Part shown: piece after piece, positions 6,894 through 15,811 of the stretch
Numbering within the stretch: the first letter of the stretch is position 1
Layout: the number at the start of each line of letters is the position of its first letter
NCBI RefSeq assembly: GCF_010548305.1
Contig: NZ_JAAGLV010000033.1
Coordinates: 1 to 40,248 of the forward strand
DNA: 40,248 nucleotides
Reading direction: 5' to 3'
Source of the DNA: Streptomyces sp. SID13031
Lineage (GTDB): Bacteria; Actinomycetota; Actinomycetes; Propionibacteriales; Kribbellaceae
Translations under genes and position numbers: made by a program
The notes under the pieces: generated by a model
What the model saw: only the letters and a program-made list of their open reading frames with translations
Told to the model about the DNA's origin: nothing
Database searches by the model: none

Positions 6894-8447
6894 TCAGGGG
6901 CGGAGGTCGAGGACGGCCATTGCGGCGTTGTGGCCGGTGATGCCGCTGACCGCGCCGCCGCGGCGGGCGCCGGAGCCGCAGATGAGGAGGTTGGCGACGT
7001 CGGTCTCGACGCCCCAGCGGCCGGCCTCGGACTCGTCGTCGGTCCAGGGCCACTGCAGGTCGCCGTGGAAGATGTGACCGCCTGGCATGCCGACCGATTC
7101 CTCGATGTCGACGGGGGTCTTGGCCTCGATGCAGAGGTTGCCCTCGGAGTCGCGGGCGATACAGGGCTCGAGTGGCTCGGCCAGGTAGGACTCCAGGCCT
7201 GCCAGTACTCGGCGGACGGACTCTTCGCGGGCCGCGTCGTTGTCGTCGGCAAACAAGCGGGTGGGGAAGTGGACGCCGAAGACGGTCAGCGTTTGGTGGC
7301 CGGAGGCAACTAATGCGGGGCTGAGGATCGACGGGTCGGTGAGGGAGTGGCAGTAGACCTCGGACGGCGGTACTGCGGGCAGGGAGCCGGCTGCGGCCGA
7401 TCGGTACGCCGTCTCGAGCTGGCTGTAGTCCTCGTCGATGTGGAAGGTGCCCGCGAAGGCCCGCGCCGGGTCGTCACCGGAGCGCAGCCGGGGGAGCCGG
7501 GAGAGCAGCAGGTTGACCTTCAATTGCGACCCCTCGGGCTTCTCGCCGGCAGGTAGCCCGCGCAGCCCGGCCAGAACAGTCGGGGCGACATTGGCGAGCA
7601 CGTAGGAGCAGTCGACAGATCGCTCACCGTCACCACCGAGCCACGTCACGGCCGCGCGCGTGCCGTCGGCCTCTACAGATGTCACGGAGGCGTCGACGAC
7701 CAGCGAGGCGCCTGCGCGCCGGGCAGCGTCGGCCAGGGCGTCGGTGACCGCGCCCATCCCGCCGACGGGTACGCGCCACTCGCCGGTGCCGTTGCCGATC
7801 AGGTGGTAGAGGAAGCAGCGGTTCTGGATCAGCGACTCGTCGTGCAGCCCGGCGAAGGTACCGATCACCGAGTCGGTCGCCACCACACCACGCACGGTGT
7901 CGTCCGCGAACAGACGCTCCACGACCTCACCGAACGGCCGCTCGACCAGTGCCTCCCACAGGGCTGGGTCCACCTGCTTGCGGAGCGTTGCAGCCGAGCT
8001 GAGCGGCTGCAGCAGAGTCGGCGCGACTACACCCGCCAGCGACGCGACAGAGTCGTAGAAGGACGTCCAGGCCTCGTACTCCGAGTCGCTGCCGGTCAGG
8101 GCCGCAAAGGAGGCTCGGGTGGCCGCGCCCTCGGGTCGCTCGACCATCAGGCCCAGGTCGCGCCCGTCCCGGCGTACCGGCGTGTACGACGCTACTGAGC
8201 GCGAGCGGAGCTCCAGGGACAGGCCGAGGTCGGCCACGATCTTGTCGGGCAGCAGGCTGACCAGGTACGAGTACCGCGACAGCCGCGCGTCTACGCCCGG
8301 GAACACCTGCTGGCTGACCGCTGCGCCGCCCGTATGGCCCTGCTGCTCGAGTACGAGCGTGCTGAGCCCGGCGCCGGCCAGGTACGAGGCCGCGACGAGG
8401 CCGTTGTGGCCACCGCCGACGATGACGACGTCGTAGAAGTCCTTCAT
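6894..8447 (-). CDS. FAD-dependent NAD(P)/FAD oxidoreductase (phytoene desaturase / PYROXD2-like)
   Basis: The start at 8447 (MKDFYDVVIVGGGHNGL) shares one base with the stop of tenA (TGATG), so the two genes are translationally coupled; the product has 517 residues. The N-terminus is a dinucleotide-binding Rossmann motif, VIVGGGHNGLVAASYLAGAG, with the following acidic VLEQ. The C-terminal FAD-contact segment is LLICGSGARRGGAVSGITGHN. This layout belongs to the large NAD(P)/FAD oxidoreductase family that includes carotenoid desaturases and PYROXD2-like proteins. No carotenoid genes are near, so a pigment role is not supported. Being in one operon with a thiaminase II suggests a cofactor-salvage or detoxification reaction, but the substrate is unknown. 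Confidence 0.8.
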   Translation of the reverse strand: MKDFYDVVIVGGGHNGLVAASYLAGAGLSTLVLEQQGHTGGAAVSQQVFPGVDARLSRYSYLVSLLPDKIVADLGLSLELRSRSVASYTPVRRDGRDLGLMVERPEGAATRASFAALTGSDSEYEAWTSFYDSVASLAGVVAPTLLQPLSSAATLRKQVDPALWEALVERPFGEVVERLFADDTVRGVVATDSVIGTFAGLHDESLIQNRCFLYHLIGNGTGEWRVPVGGMGAVTDALADAARRAGASLVVDASVTSVEADGTRAAVTWLGGDGERSVDCSYVLANVAPTVLAGLRGLPAGEKPEGSQLKVNLLLSRLPRLRSGDDPARAFAGTFHIDEDYSQLETAYRSAAAGSLPAVPPSEVYCHSLTDPSILSPALVASGHQTLTVFGVHFPTRLFADDNDAAREESVRRVLAGLESYLAEPLEPCIARDSEGNLCIEAKTPVDIEESVGMPGGHIFHGDLQWPWTDDESEAGRWGVETDVANLLICGSGARRGGAVSGITGHNAAMAVLDLRP

Positions 8448-9112
8448 CAGACCGGCCAATCCAGTTCGCGGTACGCGGCGTCCCAGAACATCCACTCGTA
8501 CCTGGTGGTCGTGGAGAAGTGCCGGTGGCAACGGTCGCGTTCACCCGGGCCTACCTCGGCGCCGAGCCGGTCTGTCACCGCCAGGACCGACTCTACGACT
8601 GCATCGAACTCTTCGGATCCGTATGCCGCGATCCACTCCGCGTAGACCGGGTCCGGCGAGGAGTGCTTGAGCAGCTCTCGCCCCACCTCGCGGTAGATCC
8701 AGTAGCAGGGCAGTACGGTCGCCACTGCTTCCGCGTAGGTCCCAGTGGCGCAGACGGCGGTCAGATAGGACATGTATGCCGTAGTGGTCGGCCCTGAGCC
8801 GGCTGAGTCGACGTCGGCGGAGGTGAGGCCCAGCGAGCCCAGGAGCGAGCCGTGGAGCTCCCGCTCGACCTCGATCGCGTCGGCGGCGTGCCGGGCGAAC
8901 ATGCTGACCGCGTCCTCGTCGACGGCCCGGGCGGCGACCAAGGCGAGCGCACGGGAGTACGAGCGCAGATAGTGACTGTCCTGCACGATGAAGTAGCGGA
9001 AGGCGCTGTGCGGCAGCGTCCCGTCGGTTAGCCCGGTGATGAAGGGGTGGCGGACGATCTCGGCGTACACCTCGGCGGCGCCGGACTCCCACAGCTCCTC
9101 GGAAAACGTCAT
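8447..9112 (-). CDS. tenA: TenA-type thiaminase II / aminopyrimidine aminohydrolase
   Basis: The start at 9112 (MTFSEELWESGAAEVY) is preferred over the longer frame from 9184 because GAGGAG lies about 8 nt upstream. The 221-residue protein matches the TenA fold over its whole length. Known active-site residues of Bacillus subtilis TenA are all present with a shift of one: D45 and Y48 (QDSHYL), C136 (LPCYWIYREVG) and E206 (TRYEWMFWD). The Cys places it in the TenA_C group, whose members hydrolyse thiamin or, in salvage, aminopyrimidines released from thiamin breakdown. It acts in the cytoplasm. It is the first gene of a two-gene operon with the FAD oxidoreductase. I looked for a thiamin-pyrophosphate riboswitch upstream and saw none. 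Confidence 0.92.
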   Translation of the reverse strand: MTFSEELWESGAAEVYAEIVRHPFITGLTDGTLPHSAFRYFIVQDSHYLRSYSRALALVAARAVDEDAVSMFARHAADAIEVERELHGSLLGSLGLTSADVDSAGSGPTTTAYMSYLTAVCATGTYAEAVATVLPCYWIYREVGRELLKHSSPDPVYAEWIAAYGSEEFDAVVESVLAVTDRLGAEVGPGERDRCHRHFSTTTRYEWMFWDAAYRELDWPV

Positions 9113-9206
9113 CCCCAGCTCCTCGCGCTCGACTGCGTCCGACCCTAGCCGCCGCACTGTCAGGCCTGACACGACGAATGTCACTTACCGGCCGTACCCT
9201 GACGCC

Positions 9207-10988
9207 ATGACGACGCAGGGGGACCTCTCGACCAGCACGGCTGACGCCGGCGCCGCTGACACCAGCGCTGCCGGCAGCCGGGCGTTCATGCCGCCGGACA
9301 CCCCGCTGCTGAGCCGGATCCGCGCGTCGGTGATCGGCGACGACCAGGTGATGCCGGGTCCGTACGGGCCGCGCCGGGTCACCTACGCCGACTACACCGC
9401 GTCCGGCCGCGCTCTCACCTTCATCGAGGACTTCATCCGCGAGGAAGTGCTGCCGCGGTACGCGAACACCCACACCGAGTCGAGCGGCACCGGCCTGCAG
9501 ACCACCCGGTTGCGCGAGGACGCGCGCAAGATCATCCACGACAGCGTCGGCGGTGACCACGAGACCGCGGTGATCTTCTGCGGTTCCGGCGCGACCGGCG
9601 CGATCGACAAGCTGATCGGCGTCCTCGGCCTGCGCATCCCGGCCCAGCTGGACGACGAGTACCACCTGACCGACATGATCCCGCCGGAGCAGCGACCGGT
9701 CGTCTTCATCGGCCCGTACGAGCACCACTCGAACGAGCTGCCCTGGCGCGAGTCGATCGCCGATGTCGTCGTGATCGGCCAGGACGCAGACGGGCACATC
9801 GACATCCCCGCGCTCGAGGCCGAGCTGGCGAAGTACGCCGGGCGCCCGCTGAAGATCGGCTCGTTCTCGGCCGCCAGCAACGTCACCGGCATCGTCAGCA
9901 ACACCCACCGCGTCTCCGCGTTGCTGCACCGGCACGGCGCCCTGTCGTTCTGGGACCTCGCCGCCGCCGCGCCGTACGTCGAGATCGACATGTACGGCGG
10001 TCGCGGCGCGGATCCGCTGGCCTACAAGGACGCGATCTTCCTCAGCCCCCACAAATTCATCGGCGGACCGGGCACACCCGGCGTACTCGTGGCCCGCCGC
10101 GAACTGCTCCGCAACCGCGTCCCCGACGTACCGGGCGGCGGCACCGTCGCCTTCGTCAACCCCACCGAGCACCGCTACCTCGAAGACCCGATCCACCGCG
10201 AAGAAGGCGGTACTCCCGCCATCATCGAGTCGATCCGCGCAGGCCTCGTCTTCCAACTGAAGCAGAAGGTGGGCATCGAGGTGATCCGGGCCCACGAGGA
10301 CGCCTACCTCCGCCGCGCAGTGGAAGCCTGGCGAAACGAACCGGGCATCCAGATCCTGGGCAACCTGGACGCAGAACGCCTCTCCATCGTCTCCTTCGTG
10401 GTCAAAGCCCCTTCAGGCCGCTACCTCCACCACAACTACGTAGTAGCCCTCCTGAACGACCTCTTCGGCATCCAGTCCCGAGGCGGCTGTTCCTGCGCCG
10501 GCCCGTACGGCCACACGCTCCTCGACATCGACCTGGCCCGCTCGGCCGAGTTCGCCGAAGAAATCGTCCACGGCTGCGAAGGCATCAAACCCGGCTGGAT
10601 CCGAGTCAACTTCAACTACTTCATCTCCGAAGCAGTCTTCGAGTACGTAGTAGAGGCCGTAAAGCTGGTGGCCCAAGAAGGCTGGCGCCTCCTCGGCGAC
10701 TACCGCTTCGACCCCGCCACCGGCCTCTGGAAGCACTACCGAGGCCCCGTAGAACCCCCGATGCGCCTCTCCCAGGTCGGCTACGACGCCGACGGCAAAC
10801 TCCGCTACCCAAGACACGACGACACAGCCCCCGAAGAAGCCCTCGTCGGCTACCTGGCAGAAGCCCGGGAACTCCTCGCAGCCTGCCAACACGCAGGCAC
10901 CGACCCCGAAGCCACCGTCAACGAGGAATTCGACCACCTCAGATGGTTCGACCTCCCCTCCAGTTGCCTGTCCCCGACCATCCGCTGA
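9207..10988 (+). CDS. Class V aminotransferase-fold PLP enzyme (cysteine-desulfurase-like)
   Basis: The start is the ATG at 9207 (MTTQGDLSTS...); the frame is open upstream but overlaps the 5' end of tenA, so a longer form is unlikely. The product has 593 residues. Motifs are VTYADYTASGRAL near residue 60, SGTGLQTTRLREDA, the ATGAIDK cofactor-binding turn, an SFSAASNVTGI segment and the PLP lysine in LSPHKFIGGPGTPG. A GGCSCAGPYGH motif stands where cysteine desulfurases have their mobile Cys loop. The length exceeds classical NifS/SufS (about 400) because of a long C-terminal extension. The gene is transcribed divergently from tenA with a 94-bp shared gap. Sulfur transfer from cysteine is possible from the Cys motif, but the substrate is not established. 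Confidence 0.75.
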   Translation: MTTQGDLSTSTADAGAADTSAAGSRAFMPPDTPLLSRIRASVIGDDQVMPGPYGPRRVTYADYTASGRALTFIEDFIREEVLPRYANTHTESSGTGLQTTRLREDARKIIHDSVGGDHETAVIFCGSGATGAIDKLIGVLGLRIPAQLDDEYHLTDMIPPEQRPVVFIGPYEHHSNELPWRESIADVVVIGQDADGHIDIPALEAELAKYAGRPLKIGSFSAASNVTGIVSNTHRVSALLHRHGALSFWDLAAAAPYVEIDMYGGRGADPLAYKDAIFLSPHKFIGGPGTPGVLVARRELLRNRVPDVPGGGTVAFVNPTEHRYLEDPIHREEGGTPAIIESIRAGLVFQLKQKVGIEVIRAHEDAYLRRAVEAWRNEPGIQILGNLDAERLSIVSFVVKAPSGRYLHHNYVVALLNDLFGIQSRGGCSCAGPYGHTLLDIDLARSAEFAEEIVHGCEGIKPGWIRVNFNYFISEAVFEYVVEAVKLVAQEGWRLLGDYRFDPATGLWKHYRGPVEPPMRLSQVGYDADGKLRYPRHDDTAPEEALVGYLAEARELLAACQHAGTDPEATVNEEFDHLRWFDLPSSCLSPTIR

Positions 10989-11036
10989 CCGCGCGCCTGG
11001 TTGGTCCACGGTTGTGAGGCTGGAAGGATCCCTGAC

Positions 11037-11537
11037 GTGAAGGCCTCAGGAAGCGTCTGGTTCGGATACGCCGTCGCAGTAGCAGTGACCTTCGTGGTCG
11101 GAATCCTCGCCTTCAGCATCTTCGTACTGTCAAAGGTGTTCGGTTCGTCAGCGCCAGAAGAAAAGCCGCCCGCAGCTCCGCAGGCGCTCTCCAGCCCGAG
11201 TACTTCGTCGACGCCACGCATCGTGAAGCCGACACCCGCCGGCACCATGGCGGTCCAAACCGTCAAGGCAAACCGCCGCCAACTGATCCTCATCGTCGCC
11301 ACCCCCACAGGCTGCGCCCAAAAGGTACAGGCAGTCCCTTACGCCGAAGGGGCAGGCGCCGTCGCAGTGCGCATCACCCAGAGGACCTACAGGGGTGGAT
11401 GCCGCTGGAAGGCAGAGCCAGTCTTGGTAACAGCCAAGGCGCCAATCAATGGCCGCACACTCCTACTCAACGGAGTCCCTTGGACGATAGGAGCCGACGG
11501 TGAGTACGAAGAGGCATTGAGGACTGCCACCTCTTAG
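11037..11537 (+). CDS. Hypothetical protein with one N-terminal membrane anchor
   Basis: GTG at 11037 is chosen because GGAAGGA lies 8 nt upstream; the product has 166 residues. A short basic start is followed by a single hydrophobic helix (YAVAVAVTFVVGILAFSIFV), then a Pro/Ser/Thr-rich spacer (residues about 40-70). A small outer domain of about 95 residues follows, with two cysteines (GCAQ and GGCRW) that could form a disulfide. The topology suggests a membrane-anchored extracytoplasmic protein. I do not recognise the family. It stands alone between the aminotransferase gene and tRNA-His and is followed by a hairpin. Confidence 0.7.
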   Translation: MKASGSVWFGYAVAVAVTFVVGILAFSIFVLSKVFGSSAPEEKPPAAPQALSSPSTSSTPRIVKPTPAGTMAVQTVKANRRQLILIVATPTGCAQKVQAVPYAEGAGAVAVRITQRTYRGGCRWKAEPVLVTAKAPINGRTLLLNGVPWTIGADGEYEEALRTATS

Positions 11538-11590
11538 CCAGCACGCACCCAGGCCAGCCCAGGCAATGGGGGTGCGGGTGGCGAAGCCCC

Positions 11591-11616
11591 CGCCTGCGCC
11601 AAGCGAAGCGCAGGCG
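11591..11616 (+). terminator. Hairpin after the anchored hypothetical gene
   Basis: The arms CGCCTGCGC (11591-11599) and GCGCAGGCG (11608-11616) form a perfect 9-bp stem 54 nt after the stop codon. There is no clear T-run, as is common in actinomycetes. Confidence 0.5.
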
Positions 11617-11626
11617 CACAAAATGC

Positions 11627-11673
11627 CGAGGGCGACCCGGTCTGCGGAACTTCGCAGACACAGATCGCCCTCG
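11627..11673 (-). terminator. Hairpin downstream of tRNA-His
   Basis: CGAGGGCGA (11627-11635) pairs with TCGCCCTCG (11665-11673), and an inner stem TCTGCG/CGCAGA strengthens it. On the minus strand it directly follows the tRNA-His 3' end, so it should act as its terminator. Confidence 0.6.
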
Positions 11674-11679
11674 TCCGAG

Positions 11680-11753
11680 GGTGAGTAACGGGACTTGAAC
11701 CCGCGGCCCCCTGGACCACAACCAGGTGCTCTACCAGCTGAGCTATACCCACC
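11680..11753 (-). tRNA. tRNA-His (anticodon GTG)
   Basis: The minus strand gives the acceptor GTGGGTA/TACTCAC, a D arm with AGCTCAGCTGGTAGAGC, and the anticodon arm CCTGG-TTGTGGT-CCAGG with anticodon GTG. The T arm is GCGGGTTCAAGTCCCGT. An extra G at position -1 faces a C discriminator, the identity element of bacterial tRNA-His. CCA is not encoded. Confidence 0.95.
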
Positions 11754-11802
11754 ATGTTCGGCCGCCTTGGTTAGCGCGGCTCGGCAATCATAGCGATGAA
11801 GC

Positions 11803-12411
11803 TCAGATACCTGAAATCGGGGCGGTGACCTTGCTCGCGGCCGCTTTCGCGGTGTCCGTGTCGGGCCCTGGCTGGGGCACGAAGACGGTCTGCCGGTAGT
11901 AGCGGAGCTCGGCGATGCTGTCGGTGATGTCGGCCAGCGCGCGGTGGTTGCCGTTCTTGGCCGGTGTCGCGTAGTACACGCGCGGGTACCAGCGGCGGAC
12001 GAGTTCCTTGATCGAGCTGACGTCGACGTTGCGGTAGTGCAGGTGGGATTCGACCTTGGGCATGTCGCGGACCAGGAAGGTGCGGTCGGTGCCGACCGAG
12101 TTGCCGGCCAGGGCGGCCTTGCGGGGCTCCTTGACGTAGCCGGCGATGAAGTCGAGGACCTGCTGCTCGGCGTCGGCGAGCTCGATGCCGGTGGGCAGTT
12201 CCTCGAGCAGGCCGGAGCCGGTGTGCATGTCGCGGACGAAGTCGCCCATCTGTTCCAGCGCAGCCGGTGGTGGTGCGATCACCAGATCGATCCCGTCTCC
12301 GAGCACGTTGAGTTCGTAGTCGGTGACGAGCACAGCGACCTCGATCAGGGCATCCTTTTCGAGATCGAGTCCGGTCATCTCACAGTCGATCCACACCAGC
12401 CGGTCGTTCAT
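11803..12411 (-). CDS. orn: Oligoribonuclease (DEDDh 3'-5' exoribonuclease)
   Basis: The start is ATG 12411 (MNDRLVWIDCEMTGLD); 202 residues, the normal length of Orn. All metal-binding and catalytic residues of the DEDDh family are visible: D9 and E11 (WIDCEMTGLD), D109 (GNSVGTDRTFL), H156 (NGNHRAL) and D161 (ADITDS). The enzyme degrades 2-5-nt RNAs, the last step of mRNA decay, and in actinomycetes also clears linear di-GMP nucleotides. The C-terminus has an acidic/Ala-rich tail typical of actinobacterial versions. It is convergent with tRNA-His only in position, not in an operon. The upstream 159 bp to the next gene are shared with the divergent STAND regulator. Confidence 0.97.
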   Translation of the reverse strand: MNDRLVWIDCEMTGLDLEKDALIEVAVLVTDYELNVLGDGIDLVIAPPPAALEQMGDFVRDMHTGSGLLEELPTGIELADAEQQVLDFIAGYVKEPRKAALAGNSVGTDRTFLVRDMPKVESHLHYRNVDVSSIKELVRRWYPRVYYATPAKNGNHRALADITDSIAELRYYRQTVFVPQPGPDTDTAKAAASKVTAPISGI

Positions 12412-12570
12412 GGGCACCCACCCTACGGCGTTGCCCGGCCGTCCCGGGACACCTGTCCCCGCCGTGCCGGGCAAACCTCCCGGCAAGTTCAGGGCTAACA
12501 CTGTTGCGGTCTCACTACCGACGGTGCTGTCCTGTCTTAGTGCTCGGGGGAGCGACAGAGAGGGTGGGCT

Positions 12571-15500
12571 ATGCAGGGGACCGTCGCGCGGCCGCGGCTG
12601 ACCAAGCTGTTGGGCGAGGGCTCTCGTCGCCGCTTGCTGACGGTGGTGGCCGACGCCGGGTTCGGCAAGTCCACTCTGCTGAGCTCCTGGGCCGCCGAGT
12701 GGCCCTGCGCTTGGTACACCGTCCGCGCTGAGGACCGCTCGCTCGCTGCGATGGTCACTGGCCTGGTCGACGCCCTGCACCGCCAGGTGCCCGCACTGTC
12801 GGCCGTACTGGCCGCTGAGCTCCAGGGGCCGCGTGGCCCCGACGCCGACGCCGAGCAGGGCACTAGAGCTCTCGCGTACGCCGCACTGCTCGCCGATGCG
12901 CTCGAGCAGAACCTCAAGGGCGACCTGGTGCTCGTGCTGGACGATTTGCACGAGCTCAACCCGGGTGACCCGGCAACGAAGTTGATCGAGGGCCTGGTAC
13001 GAGTTGCGCCGCCCTCGTTGCACCTGGTGGTCGCGTCTCGGACGGCGATGCCCTTCGGGATCGACCGGCTGCGTGGGCGGGGTCAGGTGCTCGAGATCGA
13101 CGCGACGGCGCTGGCCTTCACGGTGCAGGAGACCCGCGCGGTGCTGGACGTAGTACTGGGCGACGGCTCTGAGGAGCTTGCTGAGCCGTTGCAGGCCGCA
13201 GTACAGGGCTGGCCGGCTGCTGTGCGGCTGGCAGTCGAGGCGTTGCGCACAGTGCCGGCTTCGGAGCGGCAGGGCCGGTTGCGGCGGGCTCTGCGGTCGG
13301 ATGGCCCGCTGTACGACTATCTGGCCGAGGAGGTCTTCGCAGCAGAGCCTCAGTCCGTACGCCGATTGGTTGCCGCGGTGGCCGTATTGCCGAGGTTCAG
13401 TGCCGAGCTCTGTCAGGCCGTAGGGCTCACTGAGAGCGCGGAAACCCTGCAGCAGCTGCGGATCCGGGGCCTGCTCGTCTCCGCTGGAGAGGTGGATGGC
13501 TACGAGCTCAACCCGCTCGTACGGGACTTCGCCATCGACCGGTTGTTCGCGGACGAGATCGGGATGGCCGAGCTGACTCTGCAAGCCGGGCAGTGGTTCG
13601 AGTCCGTCGGAGACCACCGGGACGCGCTGGCCTGCTACCAGTCGGTCGAACCGTCCCAGGTGGCCCGGATGCTCGCGCAGCGAGGGCATCTCATGGTCAG
13701 CGGCGGCCTGGCCGAAACAGTGGTGGCGGCCGTCAGCTCCCTGCCCGGGCAGCTACGAGACGCAGCGATGGACCAGCTGGAAGGCGAAGCGCGGCAGGTG
13801 CTCGGGGACTGGCAGGGCGCGGAGAACTGCTTCGACCGGATCATCGAGCCGGCGGGCGAGATCCCCGTCGCCATCGCCTGGCGACTAGGGCTGATCCATC
13901 ACCTGCGCGGCAGGACCGACGTAGCGGTCGCCGTGTATCGCAGGGGGCGGATCGACGGGCAGCACCCGGCTGACGAGGCCCTGCTGCAGGCCTGGTGGGC
14001 GTCTGCGCACTGGTTGCGTGGGGAGTTCGACGAGTGCCGTGAGCTGATCGCAGGGGCGGAGGTCTCGGCGAAGACGTCGGGTGACGACCGGGCGCTGGCG
14101 ATCGTCCACACGGTGCTGGCGATGCTTGCTGCCGTCGACAGCGACCCGGTCGGCAACGCCTCCCACTACCTCCGCGCATTGGAGTACGCAGAGCGCGCGG
14201 GCGACATCCTGCAGTCGATCCGCATTCGGGTGAACCGTGCGTCGCACCACATCGGCGAGGGCGACTACGTGCTCGGTCTGGGCGAGCTGGAGATCGCACT
14301 GGAGCTGGCCGATCGCTCCGGCTTCGCCGTGTTCCGTGCATTGGCGTTGAACAACAGAGGTCAGGCGCTACTGCGGATGGGCCGGCTGGACGAGGCCATC
14401 GGGGAGCTGGAGGCTTCGCGGGCGCTCTACCAGAAGCTGGAGTCGAAGCAGATCGCTCTACCGCTGACTGCGCTCGGTGAGGTCTACCGGGAGCGAGGGG
14501 ACCGGGCCATGGCCCGAGCTTGTTATGAAGAGGCGATAGCCGTTGCTGACTCCAAGGACATGCAGTCCGTGGTCCCGTCGCTGGCGGGGCTGGCACGGGT
14601 CCTGGCAGTGGAGGAGCCGGAGCGGGCTGCCGAGCTCGCCGGCCTCGCTCGCCAGGCGGTGGCCTACGGCCCAGTCCTGGGGCTGTCTGGTGCACTGGTG
14701 GGGCTGGGGTGGGTGGCGCTCCACGCGGGTGACAAGGACGAGGCTGCCAACGCTGCGATGGAGTCGGCCGCGCTCTGCCGCCGACGCCGCGATCGGGCGG
14801 GACTGGCCGATGCACTCGAGCTGTACGCGGCTGCTGACGGCGGCGAGGTGCTGCACGAAGTACTGAACATCAGGCATGAGCTGGGCGATCCGCTGGGGCA
14901 GGCGCGTGCTGAGTTGATGCTGGCTGGGCGCACGCAGGGCAGCGAAGGCCGTGAGCTTGCACTGCAGGCTCACCAACAGTTCCTGGCTGCGGGAGCGACA
15001 CGCTACGCGGCAGCGGCGCTGGCCGCCAGTCAGCAGACGGGCCCGGCTCCGGTGCGCATCGAGTGCCTAGGCGGCTTCCGCGTACTACGGGATGGCAAGG
15101 CGATCCAGCTAGGGGAGTGGCCGTCGAAGAAGGCCCGTGACCTACTGAAGATCCTGGTCGCCCGCCGCTGCCGTCCTGTCGCGCGGGTGCAGCTCCTGGA
15201 TTTCCTCTGGCCGGACCAAGGCGAGTCGGTCGCTTCACCGAGACTGTCGGTCGCACTGTCGACCGTGCGCTCCGTGCTCGACCCGACCAAGCGCTACTCG
15301 CCCGACCGCTTCGTCGGAGCCGACCGGGCCACCATCTGGCTGGACAGCGACCAGACCTCAGTCGACGTCGAGGGCTTCCTCCAGGAAGCGCGAGCCGGGC
15401 TGGACGGCAACAACATGCCCCTGCTGCGCGCGGCCGAGGCGGGGTATAGCGGGGACTTCCTGGAAGAGGACGTGTACGCGGACTGGGCCGCGGGGATGCG

Positions 15501-15765
15501 TGAAGAGGCCAGGGCGCTCTATGTCCGGGTGGCGCGGGTGCTTGCTGAGCGCGGCAAGGGTGACCCGGACGCGGCCGCCGGGTACCTGTTGCGGATCCTG
15601 CAGCGCGACCAGTACGACGAGCGCGCCCACCTGGGCCTGGTGACCGCCTTCCTAGCGAGCGGAGCCCATGGCGAGGCTAGGCGGGCGTACCGGACGTATA
15701 TCCAGCGGATGGCCGAGCTGGAGGTCGAACCGGCTCCGTACCCGGCGTTGCCGGCCAGGGTCTAG
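12571..15765 (+). CDS. Large STAND ATPase-TPR regulator with C-terminal BTAD/SARP DNA-binding domain
   Basis: ATG 12571 follows GAGGG about 7 nt upstream; 1,064 residues. The N-terminus is a MalT-like STAND ATPase with P-loop ADAGFGKST (28-36) and Walker B LVLVLDDLHEL (about 120). The winged-helix and arm regions follow to about 340, then a long array of TPR-type helices (about 380-800, for example ALALNNRGQALLRMGRLDEA). The C-terminal quarter has an OmpR/SARP-type winged helix (about 829-915: IECLGGFRVLRDGKAIQLGE, PSKKARDLLKILV) and a bacterial transcriptional activation domain to the end. AfsR-type regulators carry the SARP part at the N-terminus; here the order is reversed. The regulon and the signal are unknown. 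No biosynthetic genes flank it. Confidence 0.88.
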   Translation: MQGTVARPRLTKLLGEGSRRRLLTVVADAGFGKSTLLSSWAAEWPCAWYTVRAEDRSLAAMVTGLVDALHRQVPALSAVLAAELQGPRGPDADAEQGTRALAYAALLADALEQNLKGDLVLVLDDLHELNPGDPATKLIEGLVRVAPPSLHLVVASRTAMPFGIDRLRGRGQVLEIDATALAFTVQETRAVLDVVLGDGSEELAEPLQAAVQGWPAAVRLAVEALRTVPASERQGRLRRALRSDGPLYDYLAEEVFAAEPQSVRRLVAAVAVLPRFSAELCQAVGLTESAETLQQLRIRGLLVSAGEVDGYELNPLVRDFAIDRLFADEIGMAELTLQAGQWFESVGDHRDALACYQSVEPSQVARMLAQRGHLMVSGGLAETVVAAVSSLPGQLRDAAMDQLEGEARQVLGDWQGAENCFDRIIEPAGEIPVAIAWRLGLIHHLRGRTDVAVAVYRRGRIDGQHPADEALLQAWWASAHWLRGEFDECRELIAGAEVSAKTSGDDRALAIVHTVLAMLAAVDSDPVGNASHYLRALEYAERAGDILQSIRIRVNRASHHIGEGDYVLGLGELEIALELADRSGFAVFRALALNNRGQALLRMGRLDEAIGELEASRALYQKLESKQIALPLTALGEVYRERGDRAMARACYEEAIAVADSKDMQSVVPSLAGLARVLAVEEPERAAELAGLARQAVAYGPVLGLSGALVGLGWVALHAGDKDEAANAAMESAALCRRRRDRAGLADALELYAAADGGEVLHEVLNIRHELGDPLGQARAELMLAGRTQGSEGRELALQAHQQFLAAGATRYAAAALAASQQTGPAPVRIECLGGFRVLRDGKAIQLGEWPSKKARDLLKILVARRCRPVARVQLLDFLWPDQGESVASPRLSVALSTVRSVLDPTKRYSPDRFVGADRATIWLDSDQTSVDVEGFLQEARAGLDGNNMPLLRAAEAGYSGDFLEEDVYADWAAGMREEARALYVRVARVLAERGKGDPDAAAGYLLRILQRDQYDERAHLGLVTAFLASGAHGEARRAYRTYIQRMAELEVEPAPYPALPARV

Positions 15766-15811
15766 TTTCTGGCTTTAAGACTGTCTGAAGGTTTGCCAGC
15801 ACTCTCGTCCC

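Noticed and set aside
9113..9206. Possible TPP riboswitch upstream of tenA
   Set aside because: No CTGAGA box or other conserved thi-box elements in the 94-bp gap.
8541..10295. Antisense frame of 584 codons opposite tenA's upstream region and the aminotransferase gene
   Set aside because: No motif and biased composition; the class V aminotransferase on the plus strand explains the openness.
11803..13689. Long 628-codon frame reaching from orn into the STAND regulator region
   Set aside because: Only the last 202 codons match a known protein (oligoribonuclease); the upstream part is the antisense of the regulator gene.
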